Shown here piece after piece: positions 52,168-59,807 of a stretch of DNA of 59,807 nt. The DNA lies in contig CALIKV010000007.1 in the NCBI GenBank assembly GCA_938017505.1, positions 1 through 59,807 of the forward strand, read 5' to 3'. Both the position numbers and the translations under genes were made by a program. The notes under the pieces were generated by a model. It was given only the letters and a program-made list of their open reading frames with translations. It did no database searches and was not told the origin of the DNA. Origin of the DNA: an uncultured Sulfolobales archaeon (GTDB lineage Archaea > Thermoproteota > Thermoprotei_A > Sulfolobales > NBVN01). Position 1 is the stretch's first letter, and every line of letters begins with the position of its first letter.

Positions 52168-53979
52168 TCACGTAGTTAATGCCTTGACAAGGCCTGGCGG
52201 GGTGTCTATAGGCATCCCCCGTCTGAAGCCTAGCCTATACGCTAGTAGTTGGAGAGCAACCGCTGAGGCTATTGGTGATAGGACCTTGCTTGTGGGCAGG
52301 GTTTCCACGACATCGCCGTACCCTTTCGCGTCGAATGCCACTGTGATTATGGTTGCTTCCCTTGATTGAGCCTCCTTAGCCACCTTATTGTAGAGCTCTA
52401 TCGCCACCTCCTCGATAGGCTTTACGATTATTACTGGATAGCCATCCCTAACTAGGACCATGGGTCCGTGCCTAGTCTCGCCTAACTGAATCCCCTCAGC
52501 GTGGATTAACGCAGTTTCCTTCAGCTTGAGAGCCCCTTCAAGGGCTATCGGGTAATTTATGCCGCTACTGGCTACGTAGAGGCTCTCTCGCCTGAGGAGC
52601 TTATCCACCACCCTATCAACGTTTGAGTCTATGCTTGGCAACTTCCCAGACAGGTCTCTTGCAAACTCACGTATCTCATTGTAGAGTTTCTCAAGGTCGT
52701 CCTTACCTATGACGCCTGTGTGGAGGCCTGTATAGGTTGCGAGTATCGCCAGAGTAGCAAGTGTTGAGGCAAACGTCTTCGTCGCAGGAACCGCTACCTC
52801 AGGCCCCGAGCCTATAGGTAAGTAGATGTTCGACTCGAGCGAGAGCCGTGAACCTACAACGTTCGTGACCCCCACTATGACAGCCCCCCTCTGCTTAGCC
52901 ATCCTAGCACTCCTCAACACATCGCTCGTCTCACCGCTCTGACTTATAGCAAGTACTACAGTCCCAGTGCTTACGTTGTCTAGAGCGTAGTAAGGGAATT
53001 CAGCTGCGCTAATGACGTTGACGGGGGTTCCGGCCATGTCAGTGAAGTAATACGCGGAAACAAGCCCAGCGTGAAGACTCGTGCCAGTACCAATAACATA
53101 GACGTTCCTAGCACCGTAGATTATCATTGAAGCCAGCCTCAAGTACTTGTCCATCAACGTGTAGGTGGTCTTCATTAACGACTCGGGGATCTCATATATC
53201 TCCTTAAGCATGTAGTGGGGGTACCCGGCTTTCTCAGCAATCCCTACAGGGTGCTTCACCTTCTTCGTAACGACGTCCTTAACCTCACTGAGGGTCTTTA
53301 CGTCGAATATCCTCACATCCTCAACCCCTACTTCGGCCAGCATATCATCCCCGAGAATCAACACCTCATCGGAGAACCCGTAGAGACTCGGCACGTCGCT
53401 GGACACGTAGGCACACTCACGGCTTAGACCTATCACTACCGGTTGCTCGTTACTTACAACGTATATCTTACGGGAGCCTCTCACCAAGCCCGCGATCGCG
53501 TAGACCCCCCTCAACTCCCTACTCGCTTGAGTAAATGCCTGCAACACCGTTTTACTGCTCTTCAGGATTTCCTCCACCAGATGAGCGAAGACCTCTGTGT
53601 CCGTCCTAGACGCGAACACGTGGTCCTTTCTCTCAAGCTCTTCTTTAATAACGTCGAAGTTCTCTATAACGCCGTCGCCAACAACAGCTACGCTATTGCT
53701 GCAGTCCGTGAGAGGGTGGGTGTTCTCATATACAGGCCTACCTCTACTGGCGTAACGGACATGCCCTAAAACCACGTTCGAAGGCACTTTAATTAAATCC
53801 ACGTGCTTAGCGGCCTCGTCAAGGGGTTTAGGATGCTTGCGCACAACCAGGTTGCCGGACTCATCGATGAAGACAACACCCGTCCCGTCGTACCCCCTGT
53901 AGAGCAACCTCTTCAAGCCCTCGTAGACCACCCCATCAGGGACTTTAGACGTGCAGACTAAACCGAAGATCCCGCCCAA
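52168..53979 (-). CDS. glmS: GlmS-like isomerase with glutaminase domain lacking the nucleophile Cys
   Basis: A 603-residue glucosamine-6-phosphate synthase homologue. Residues 250-603 carry two complete SIS domains (TGTSLHAGLVSAYYFTD, AISQSGETSDVLRSA and the C-terminal LVKALTT lysine). The N-terminal Ntn glutaminase domain is altered: the protein starts MGGIFGLV, so the catalytic Cys that must follow Met is Gly. RY replaces Arg-Trp at 75-76, and GDG replaces the NG loop at 101-103; His88 and Asp127 remain. TTG start; no in-frame start gives an N-terminal Cys. The enzyme may use free ammonia, or only isomerise or deaminate. Confidence 0.9.
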   Translation of the reverse strand: MGGIFGLVCTSKVPDGVVYEGLKRLLYRGYDGTGVVFIDESGNLVVRKHPKPLDEAAKHVDLIKVPSNVVLGHVRYASRGRPVYENTHPLTDCSNSVAVVGDGVIENFDVIKEELERKDHVFASRTDTEVFAHLVEEILKSSKTVLQAFTQASRELRGVYAIAGLVRGSRKIYVVSNEQPVVIGLSRECAYVSSDVPSLYGFSDEVLILGDDMLAEVGVEDVRIFDVKTLSEVKDVVTKKVKHPVGIAEKAGYPHYMLKEIYEIPESLMKTTYTLMDKYLRLASMIIYGARNVYVIGTGTSLHAGLVSAYYFTDMAGTPVNVISAAEFPYYALDNVSTGTVVLAISQSGETSDVLRSARMAKQRGAVIVGVTNVVGSRLSLESNIYLPIGSGPEVAVPATKTFASTLATLAILATYTGLHTGVIGKDDLEKLYNEIREFARDLSGKLPSIDSNVDRVVDKLLRRESLYVASSGINYPIALEGALKLKETALIHAEGIQLGETRHGPMVLVRDGYPVIIVKPIEEVAIELYNKVAKEAQSREATIITVAFDAKGYGDVVETLPTSKVLSPIASAVALQLLAYRLGFRRGMPIDTPPGLVKALTT

Positions 53980-54039
53980 ACCCAGTCCCCAGAGATTAGC
54001 GAGTCTATAATAATAAAACCAAAACTAATACTTTAGGCT

Positions 54040-54519
54040 TCACTCAGATATATCACATATCGTGGCGTTAGAGAGCCTAATCACGTCTTCGGATCTCATC
54101 TCAATCAATGTGTGAGTAGTTCCACCACCCCCGACAACCTTATCGCGCCTCAACACCTCCCTGTCTATGAACGTCCTGATGCCGTGGCCTACAGGGGGCA
54201 ACGCCCCGACCGGATAGCCTGTGAACTTCTCCACTTCCCTGGCCTTAGCCATTCTAACCTTACTGCAACCAGAGACCTTAGCCAGCTTATCCGGGTTAAC
54301 CCTCTTATCCCCACACACTATGGCTATGAGAGGTTCGTCCTTCTCGTCTATGAAGACTAGAGTCTTTATTATCTTATCAGGACTAATGCCCAGCTGCCTG
54401 GCCGCTGCATCCACGGTCATGGTATGCTCAGGCAATTCAAACACACGGAACCACGCGTTCACTGACTCCAAATAGGTTCTTAACCCCTCCGCCTTACCAG
54501 TGGAGCAGCCCTCATGCAA
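54040..54519 (-). CDS. YbaK/ProX-family aminoacyl-tRNA deacylase
   Basis: A 159-residue protein of the YbaK/EbsC fold. HTMTVDAAARQLGISPDKIIKTLVF (its ARQLGISPDKIIKTLVF part), VCGDKRVNPDKLAKV, GYPVGALPPVGHG and VVGGGGTTHTLIEM are all typical. Family members hydrolyse mischarged tRNAs such as Cys-tRNA-Pro. ATG start at 54519. A 14-bp palindrome lies 22-35 bases upstream. Confidence 0.88.
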   Translation of the reverse strand: MHEGCSTGKAEGLRTYLESVNAWFRVFELPEHTMTVDAAARQLGISPDKIIKTLVFIDEKDEPLIAIVCGDKRVNPDKLAKVSGCSKVRMAKAREVEKFTGYPVGALPPVGHGIRTFIDREVLRRDKVVGGGGTTHTLIEMRSEDVIRLSNATICDISE

Positions 54520-54540
54520 GGGGAATCACCCACGTAACCC

Positions 54541-54554
54541 TAACATTAATGTTA
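54541..54554. promoter_or_regulatory. 14-bp palindrome upstream of ybaK-like gene
   Basis: TAACATTAATGTTA is a perfect palindrome in the spacer between the ybaK-like gene and the divergent NCS1 permease. Near-promoter position suggests an operator, but the regulator is unknown. Confidence 0.35.
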
Positions 54555-54700
54555 TCAGCCTCAAATAAGGTTTCATTACAATTCCTCATTACTGTCTGAG
54601 GCGTAGTATGGCACTGTTTCCGTTATTGTTAATATTTCACTTATTTATTATAAAATTTATGTTTCAGTCTGTGTAATATTCAATGGAATAGTTCACAAAA

Positions 54701-54710
54701 GCTTATAAAT
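54701..54710 (+). promoter_or_regulatory. TATA box of NCS1 permease gene
   Basis: CTTATAAATT lies about 45 bases before the likely TTG start, within a 200-base AT-rich spacer; transcription would start at about 54730, leaving a short leader that holds the GAGGTGG ribosome-binding site. Confidence 0.5.
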
Positions 54711-54751
54711 TCGGCTTCTAGAATAACGTGTTATTAGCTGAGGTGGTATGC

Positions 54752-55993
54752 TTGGGTTCGGGATCAGTGGATAGAGAGTACGTCTTTTCATCTGTACCTC
54801 TCATGGCTAGGTTATCACTAGTTGCGACGGTCATGCTCTGGGCCAGCCTCACACTGGACCCATCAGCTCCTTACCTCGCTTCTTGGTGGGGTGCTTCATT
54901 CCCCTTCACAACGTTCGTAGTTGGCGTTCTACTGGCGAACCTCGTTTTAAGCATCTTCTCATCACTCTCCGGTTACATAGCGTCAAGGGAGGGCCTAACA
55001 TACGCGTTAACCGCCGAGAGGGTCTTTGGTTCAGCAGGGGTGGTGGTGCCATCCCTCTGGGCCGGTGTCGTGTGTGTTGGGTGGCTGGCGTTCTCAATAG
55101 GCGTCGTTGCTGAGGGGATCGTCTACATGTCAGGGTTGCCCGACTTAACGTACTACGCTCTCGCGGTCTTCCTGACTTTCCTCTTCTCCATTACAGCGTA
55201 CTTAGGCGTGAGGCACATGGTCAAGCTTGCTTACGTCGGTGTACCTCTCCTAGCGACGTTAATAGTTGCCGGGATTGCCTTAAGCGCCACCAAGTGGGGG
55301 ATGCCAAGTATAGGAGGGTTTGACGTGGCTGCCTTGCCCGTGGTCTTTGGACTGGTTCTGGGGACGTTTGTCAACGGCTCTATAGTTCTCTCCTTCGACT
55401 ACCAGAGGTTCTGCAGGAAACCTCTGGACTCAGTGTTCACAGCCTTCGTGAACTTCCTCGGGTTCTGGAGCTTCATCATATTGCTTTCAGGGATCCCAGC
55501 CGCCGTCGCAGGCATGGATCTCTACGGCGCTTACGGGGCGCTTGGACTCTCTCTGCTCGCTCTAGTGACGCTATTCCTACTCGCGTGGACTTCAGCAGAT
55601 AACCAGCTCTACTCAGCTTCCCTCTCCTGGACTTTAAGTCTTAAATCTATTGGCAAAACCGCTGACAGGAGAAAGGTCCTCATGGTTGCAACTATACTCA
55701 CCTCGATTCTAGCCATCGTTAAACTACACGCCTTCGCGATTCAGTGGCTCTCCCTACTGACGTCAATTTCGTTGCCAGCCGGTATAGTGGTGTGGACTGA
55801 GTACTACGCTAAGTCGAGGATGAAGCTAGGTGAAGGTGTTAGGGGTTGGAACCTGTACGCCTTCGCCTCATGGGCTCTAGGGAGTTTAGCGATCTACTAC
55901 ATCTACGTTATGGAGGGGGTATGGTACGGCCTACTTGTAGGCTTCCTAGTGACCTTCCTAACCTACCTTGTAGTCCCTAGAAGTAGAGGTTAA
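54752..55993 (+). CDS. NCS1-family nucleobase permease (CodB/purine-cytosine type)
   Basis: A protein of about 413 residues with 11-12 helices. NCS1 features are the N-terminal LDPSAPYLASWWGASF region, GYIASREGLTYALTAERVFG then a WAGVVCVGWLAFSIG helix and SFDYQRFCRKPLDS. NCS1 carriers import cytosine, uracil, hydantoin, allantoin or similar. I chose TTG 54752, preceded by GAGGTGG at 54740-54746; GTG 54728 would add eight residues. Neighbouring amidase and pyrimidine enzyme genes suggest nucleobase or amide salvage. Confidence 0.9.
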   Translation: MGSGSVDREYVFSSVPLMARLSLVATVMLWASLTLDPSAPYLASWWGASFPFTTFVVGVLLANLVLSIFSSLSGYIASREGLTYALTAERVFGSAGVVVPSLWAGVVCVGWLAFSIGVVAEGIVYMSGLPDLTYYALAVFLTFLFSITAYLGVRHMVKLAYVGVPLLATLIVAGIALSATKWGMPSIGGFDVAALPVVFGLVLGTFVNGSIVLSFDYQRFCRKPLDSVFTAFVNFLGFWSFIILLSGIPAAVAGMDLYGAYGALGLSLLALVTLFLLAWTSADNQLYSASLSWTLSLKSIGKTADRRKVLMVATILTSILAIVKLHAFAIQWLSLLTSISLPAGIVVWTEYYAKSRMKLGEGVRGWNLYAFASWALGSLAIYYIYVMEGVWYGLLVGFLVTFLTYLVVPRSRG

Positions 55994-56108
55994 GGTATAT
56001 GACACGTGCTCTGTTAGAGACGCGCACCTTCGTAAGCGTTGACGCTAAACCTCACCACACTTAATGGGTAATGCTCTAAACGATTTAAACAAATATAACG
56101 ATATATTT

Positions 56109-57470
56109 TTACTTAACTAGAGCGACGAAGAAGTCATTGACGTTTGTTCCCGTGTACCCAGTGTATATCGATAGTCCTAGCTTGTTGAAGAACGTGTAGC
56201 TGTCGTTGTTCCTGAGGTAGGTCAGGGGGTCTAATCCTAACTCAATAGCTCTCTTAAGGACTCTTGAGCCCGTGACAGCACCTGCGGCGGGGCTTACACC
56301 GTCCATCCCATCACTGCCAAAACACACCGCTACTGCATTACCGGAGCCCCCGATCTCGATGGTTAGGGAGAGACAGAGCTCCTGATTCCTACCGCCAACC
56401 CCTCCCCCTTCCACCGTAACCGTCGTCTCACCCCCAGCTATCAGCGCCGCCGGCTTCCTTACAGGGGTCTCAAGAGCTGTGATGGATTTAATGATCCCGG
56501 CTAAAACCTTCCCAACATCCCTCGCCTCACCAGTTATGTAGGGGGTCAGCAGTAGAGTGTTATAACCAAGACTCCTAGCTTCATCCTCCATGGCTCTTAG
56601 GGATACGTAGTTGTTCGCTATCACTATGTTATAGGTCCTGTGGAAGGAAGGATCACCGGCCTTAGGGGTGTCTCTAACCAAGCCCTTCAACCCGTTCCCA
56701 ATCAACCTCCTCACGGCCTCTGGAACCTCATCGTAGATGTCCTTAGCCTTCAGGATGTTGTAGACGTCCAAGAACGTTGATTCATCCGGGTGTGTGGGTC
56801 CAGAGGCTATAACGCTTAAGTCATCCCCAACCACGTCGCTTATGATGAGTGAGGCAACATCTCCTCTCACGTACCTGAGCAGCTTACCACCCTTCACTTG
56901 GGATAGGTGCTTCCTCACAGCGTTGAGCTCGTGTATGCCGGCTCCCCTGGTCATTAAGAGCCTGGAGACCTCGGCCACATCATCTAGGGTCAGGCCCTCC
57001 TCGGGAACCTCGAACAAAGCCGAGCCACCACCGGATATCAAGACAAGTACTAGATCTTCACTGGAGACGGACGACTCGAGGTATTTAATTAACCGTGTGG
57101 AGGACTCGAGAGTGTTTCTACCGGGTAACGGGTGATCCCCCTTCAAGACCTCCACACGGCACACTTCCCTGTCGCCTACGGGACCGATGACCACACCCCC
57201 AGCTACCATACTGCCTAAGAGATCACACAGGGCTTCAAGCATCCGTAGGGAAGCCTTGCCGAAACCCACAATGTGAGCGGCTCTAGGACTGTAGATCCTC
57301 TCACCTACCCTGATCAAGGAACCCTCCACACCAACATACTTGGACACGGCGACGTAAGGATCCGCAGCCTTACAACCTCTCCCAATCACTTGAAGAGCGT
57401 CGCGGACCATATCCTCATGCCCAACAACCTCGAGACCTTCTACGTTAAGGTTTAGAATCAATAACACCAC
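56109..57470 (-). CDS. Glycerate 2-kinase (MOFRL/GckA family)
   Basis: A 453-residue enzyme. HIVGFGKASLRMLEAL, GDHPLPGRNTLESS, LISGGGSALFEVPEEGLTL and ELNAVRKHLSQVKGGKL mark the DUF4147 N-terminal domain; the C-terminal MOFRL domain contains AGGETTVTVEG and GGRNQELCLSLT. Phosphorylates glycerate to 2-phosphoglycerate, as in the non-phosphorylated Entner-Doudoroff route. GTG start at 57470 or a later in-frame TTG. Follows the acetamidase gene by 58 bases. Confidence 0.93.
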   Translation of the reverse strand: MVLLILNLNVEGLEVVGHEDMVRDALQVIGRGCKAADPYVAVSKYVGVEGSLIRVGERIYSPRAAHIVGFGKASLRMLEALCDLLGSMVAGGVVIGPVGDREVCRVEVLKGDHPLPGRNTLESSTRLIKYLESSVSSEDLVLVLISGGGSALFEVPEEGLTLDDVAEVSRLLMTRGAGIHELNAVRKHLSQVKGGKLLRYVRGDVASLIISDVVGDDLSVIASGPTHPDESTFLDVYNILKAKDIYDEVPEAVRRLIGNGLKGLVRDTPKAGDPSFHRTYNIVIANNYVSLRAMEDEARSLGYNTLLLTPYITGEARDVGKVLAGIIKSITALETPVRKPAALIAGGETTVTVEGGGVGGRNQELCLSLTIEIGGSGNAVAVCFGSDGMDGVSPAAGAVTGSRVLKRAIELGLDPLTYLRNNDSYTFFNKLGLSIYTGYTGTNVNDFFVALVK

Positions 57471-57528
57471 CTTAAATATCCTATTGTTCTAACACGTAGT
57501 GACTATTAACGGCAGACACGCGGCTTAC

Positions 57529-58491
57529 TCACGTGAATTTCATGATATCAGTAACGTGAGGGAATAAGTACTTCGGAAGCCTGATCCTTACGGTTTTCCT
57601 GGGATCCACTACCTGGCTTATTTCGACGTCCATCGCCATGCTGGCTAGCATGTAAGCTTCATGCCAGTCAAGTCCTGTAGCGCGTGAGATCGCCTTAACA
57701 CCTATCTCTACGGCCTCGGTAACTGCCTTACTCAGGTCCTCATGAGAGACCAACACGTAGATGCTGTCCTCGGTCTCGAGCACTGGCCACTTGGGGGCGG
57801 CGTTCTTTATCAGGTCCAGTACCAATAGGACCTTCCCACCCACCTCACAACCCGTCACACAGACCTCCCCATCCCCCATCGCCACGTGAAGGTCGCCCAA
57901 CCCGAATAGAGCACCCTCAACCTCTACCGGTAGGTAAAGTGTAGAGCCCTCAGTTACGTGACGCGTGTCGAGGTTGCCTCCATGCCTGCCTGGAACCCCA
58001 GTCGAGGTTCTCTCACGGGTTGCGACCCCGATGACCCCTATCATCTTCCTTGCCTCTACAACCTTGCCGCGGAAGACAACTTTATCGCCCACAACATAAC
58101 ACCTCCCAGCTCTGGCCTCTCTAACTAAGTCCGGCAGCGCCCCAGTCCCCGGAACAGTTATTAAGAGACCCTCATCAGCTGTCTCAATCTTCAAGATCTT
58201 GACTACGAGGGTGTCACCTGGCTCAGCTCCCTCCACGTAAACAGGACCTGTAGCGGGGTTAATCCTACTCCAATCAATCTGAGTGACAAACAGGCCCGTG
58301 TCGACCAACTGATTCGAGTAACAGTCATTAGTCTCTATTTCAAGAATGGACCTAGGAGGTACCTTAATAACGGGTTCGAGATCTGGCGAGAAAGCGTAGA
58401 ACACTCTAGAGCTGTCAACCCTGATAATACCCTCCCTGGTATTCAAGTCAAAACACCTCCCGATCTGTCCTCGTTTAATCACCTTCAACAT
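57529..58491 (-). CDS. Acetamidase/formamidase family protein
   Basis: A 320-residue enzyme of the FmdA/AmdA family. VEGAEPGDTLVVKIL, GRHGGNLDTRHVTEGSTLYL (its GGNLDTRHVTEGSTLYLPV part), LFGLGDLHVAMGDGEV and GLDWHEAYMLASMAMD are characteristic. Releases ammonia from formamide or acetamide. Together with the NCS1 permease and the PyrD-like enzyme it suggests salvage of N-containing compounds. ATG start at 58491. Confidence 0.92.
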   Translation of the reverse strand: MLKVIKRGQIGRCFDLNTREGIIRVDSSRVFYAFSPDLEPVIKVPPRSILEIETNDCYSNQLVDTGLFVTQIDWSRINPATGPVYVEGAEPGDTLVVKILKIETADEGLLITVPGTGALPDLVREARAGRCYVVGDKVVFRGKVVEARKMIGVIGVATRERTSTGVPGRHGGNLDTRHVTEGSTLYLPVEVEGALFGLGDLHVAMGDGEVCVTGCEVGGKVLLVLDLIKNAAPKWPVLETEDSIYVLVSHEDLSKAVTEAVEIGVKAISRATGLDWHEAYMLASMAMDVEISQVVDPRKTVRIRLPKYLFPHVTDIMKFT

Positions 58492-58711
58492 CCCTAATAA
58501 AATCTACGAGAACCACACGTTTAAGGCAGTTTTGTCGGCCCATGTGGTCAGGTTCTGCGTTCTTAAGGCTTAACATCAGCATCGTGACAACACGTTGTGT
58601 AAAGTTCGTTTCGTGAAGGATTACACTTAAGGTTAACAAGTCAAGACAGAGACGTTTCCTTTTCCATTTATTCGTGGGAAATGTATGAAATTTGTAGACG
58701 CTTGATATTAA

Positions 58712-59656
58712 TTACTGATGTTTAGGACCGTGTCTCAGTATGTATCCGCTCATTTCCTCAATACACGTAAACCTGTGCTTCCTCATGTAGTTGGTAATGC
58801 CTCTAGTTAGTGATGCAATCACAGCCTCAGGTCCTTTACGGGATGTCAGGAGGGCTGTGTATATCTGTATGGCAGTCGCTCCAGCTAATATGAGCTCCAC
58901 AGCATCCCTCCACGTCATCACACCCCCGACCCCTACTATTGGGACTTCGAGAGCTTTCCTCAACGTGTATACGGAGTACACTGCAATGGGATGTAAGGCC
59001 CTACCTGAAACCCCTCCATACACATTGCTAAGCACTGGCGTTTTACGCTCAATATCCACTGCCATGCCTCTTACCGTGTTTACGGCAACTAAGCTGTCAG
59101 CCCCTCCCTCCACTGCAGGCCTCCCCTGCATGAGGATGTCCGATGTGTTAGGCGTCAACTTAGCGAACACGGGGATTTTAATCCTTTTCTTTATGGCCGA
59201 GACTATCTCCTTAACTAACGCGGGGTCATCGGCTATGTCGGCTCCAAGGCCCTTGACGTGAGGGCATGAGAGGTTCAACTCAACTCCGTCGGCGCCGTAG
59301 TCCTGCGCGAGCTCGGCTATCTGAACGTACTCCTCCGTGCTTGAGGCCGCTAAGCTAACCACTATAGGGACGTCAACGTACTCCTCTTTGAAGTCCTGTA
59401 TGATGCTCCTGAAGTTCTTTATCCCTGGATTAGCTAATCCCACGGCATTTAGAATGTAACACCTCGAGAAATAGGTTACCGGCGGTTTGTATCCTCCTCT
59501 GGGCTCCAGTGTAAGGGTCTTAGTCACGACGGCGCCAGCACCAGCTCTGGCGATCCTCTTCAGCACTGCTGGCGAGGTACCTAAAGGCCCAGACGCAAGC
59601 ATTATCGGGTTCTTCAGTTTAAGCCCCGCCAGACTCACTTCAAGCATGGGATTCAT
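58712..59656 (-). CDS. pyrD: Dihydroorotate dehydrogenase (class 1B-like PyrD)
   Basis: A 314-residue FMN barrel. NPIMLASGPLGTSPAVLKR, VVTKTLTLEPRGGY, YILNAVGLANPG and the catalytic cysteine in NLSCPHVKGLGAD (Cys131) fit dihydroorotate dehydrogenase, which makes orotate for UMP. The FMN phosphate site is at GVGGVMTWRDAVELILAGA. No PyrK partner is seen. A dihydropyrimidine dehydrogenase (PreA) role is an alternative because of the nucleobase permease nearby, but the NxSCP motif and length favour PyrD. ATG start at 59656 or 59647. Confidence 0.9.
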   Translation of the reverse strand: MNPMLEVSLAGLKLKNPIMLASGPLGTSPAVLKRIARAGAGAVVTKTLTLEPRGGYKPPVTYFSRCYILNAVGLANPGIKNFRSIIQDFKEEYVDVPIVVSLAASSTEEYVQIAELAQDYGADGVELNLSCPHVKGLGADIADDPALVKEIVSAIKKRIKIPVFAKLTPNTSDILMQGRPAVEGGADSLVAVNTVRGMAVDIERKTPVLSNVYGGVSGRALHPIAVYSVYTLRKALEVPIVGVGGVMTWRDAVELILAGATAIQIYTALLTSRKGPEAVIASLTRGITNYMRKHRFTCIEEMSGYILRHGPKHQ

Positions 59657-59690
59657 GAGATCACCTCTCAGGATGTAAGGGACCTAAGCT

Positions 59691-59807
59691 CTAAAGTCCT
59701 AGGAACTTCCTGAAGAACTCTTCCTCCCTTGAGTAGTCCTCCCTGTTTATTTCATGGATTATCCTCCCTTGATCAAGCACGTATATCCTGTCGGAGATGC
59801 TCATGGC
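59691..59807 (-). CDS. ABC transporter ATP-binding protein, C-terminal end (cut by window)
   Basis: The minus strand is open from the window edge to a stop at 59691-59693 and encodes the last 38 residues: AMSISDRIYVLDQGRIIHE and a charged end REEEFFRKFLGL. AxxISDRxYVLxxGRI is the usual end of LivF-type ABC ATPases, in which the H-loop lies just upstream. It is 34 bases before the pyrD start on the same strand. The substrate is unknown; a nucleobase or branched-chain amino-acid importer would fit. Confidence 0.8.
   Translation of the reverse strand, partial: AMSISDRIYVLDQGRIIHEINREDYSREEEFFRKFLGL

Noticed and set aside
53960-54039. An upstream GlmS start that would restore an N-terminal cysteine.
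   Set aside because: In the GlmS frame no ATG, GTG or TTG before 53979 is followed by a Cys codon; the TTG at 53979 matches the family start exactly.
58712-59656. PreA-type dihydropyrimidine dehydrogenase instead of PyrD.
   Set aside because: The nearby permease made this attractive, but the NLSCPHVKG active site, length and lack of a PreT partner fit PyrD better.

Overview
This window reads as chromosomal DNA from a hyperthermophilic crenarchaeon (Thermoproteota). The evidence is a thermosome subunit, proteasome-activating nucleotidase (PAN), an archaeosine tRNA-guanine transglycosylase, SmAP3-type Lsm protein, Pelota, AGOG-type 8-oxoguanine glycosylase and ADP-forming acetyl-CoA synthetase. 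TATA-box promoters sit about 25 bases before likely transcript starts, GTG and TTG starts are frequent, and arginine is mostly AGG/AGA. A Desulfurococcales or Fervidicoccales relative is plausible, but the species cannot be read from the sequence. I see no insertion sequence, CRISPR array or rRNA. The only tRNA is tRNA-Val(UAC).

Layout. 1-7.6 kb is information processing and protein quality control: thermosome end, PAN, a PUA-domain protein, a PAC2-family proteasome chaperone, arcTGT, SmAP3, an MTHFS-like protein and Pelota. 7.7-17.6 kb holds a class III aminotransferase, an alanine/glycine symporter, ADP-forming acyl-CoA synthetase alpha, a DUF401 transporter, a PfkB kinase, a tiny basic protein, AGOG and two DUF proteins. 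17.7-22.3 kb holds a ferritin-like/encapsulin fusion, a PadR-ABC exporter operon, tRNA-Val and a NUDIX hydrolase. 22.9-26.9 kb is a glycoside-hydrolase-like protein with a TctA-type permease. 27-30.3 kb is an ACT-domain protein and argG-argH.

30.5-38.9 kb holds an aminotransferase, an odd ferredoxin, an MscS channel paired with a TrkA/RCK protein, and a tightly coupled membrane operon (DUF447, OPT-like transporter, FtsX-like permease, small membrane protein, ABC ATPase). 38.2-46.5 kb contains a scattered set of tetrahydromethanopterin-type cofactor genes (DUF447, MptE-like, beta-RFAP synthase, RimK/MptN-like ligase, CitG-like), mixed with an AglH-type glycosyltransferase, an Lrp regulator and threonine deaminase. 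46.6-50.6 kb is an HTH regulator, a MoxR/RavA ATPase split by an intein, and its VWA partner. 50.6-54.5 kb has a circularly permuted GTPase, rubrerythrin, GlmS and a YbaK deacylase. 54.7 kb to the end looks like nucleobase/amide metabolism: NCS1 permease, glycerate 2-kinase, acetamidase, PyrD and the end of an ABC ATPase gene.

The most notable items are: an intein inside the Walker A motif of the MoxR ATPase, with intact splicing residues but both LAGLIDADG catalytic acids lost; a fused ferritin-like/encapsulin nanocompartment gene; GlmS lacking the N-terminal nucleophile cysteine; PAN lacking an HbYX tail while its operon partner PAC2 protein carries one; arcTGT without its PUA domain next to a stand-alone PUA gene; and an OPT/FtsX/ABC operon not matching any transporter architecture I know.
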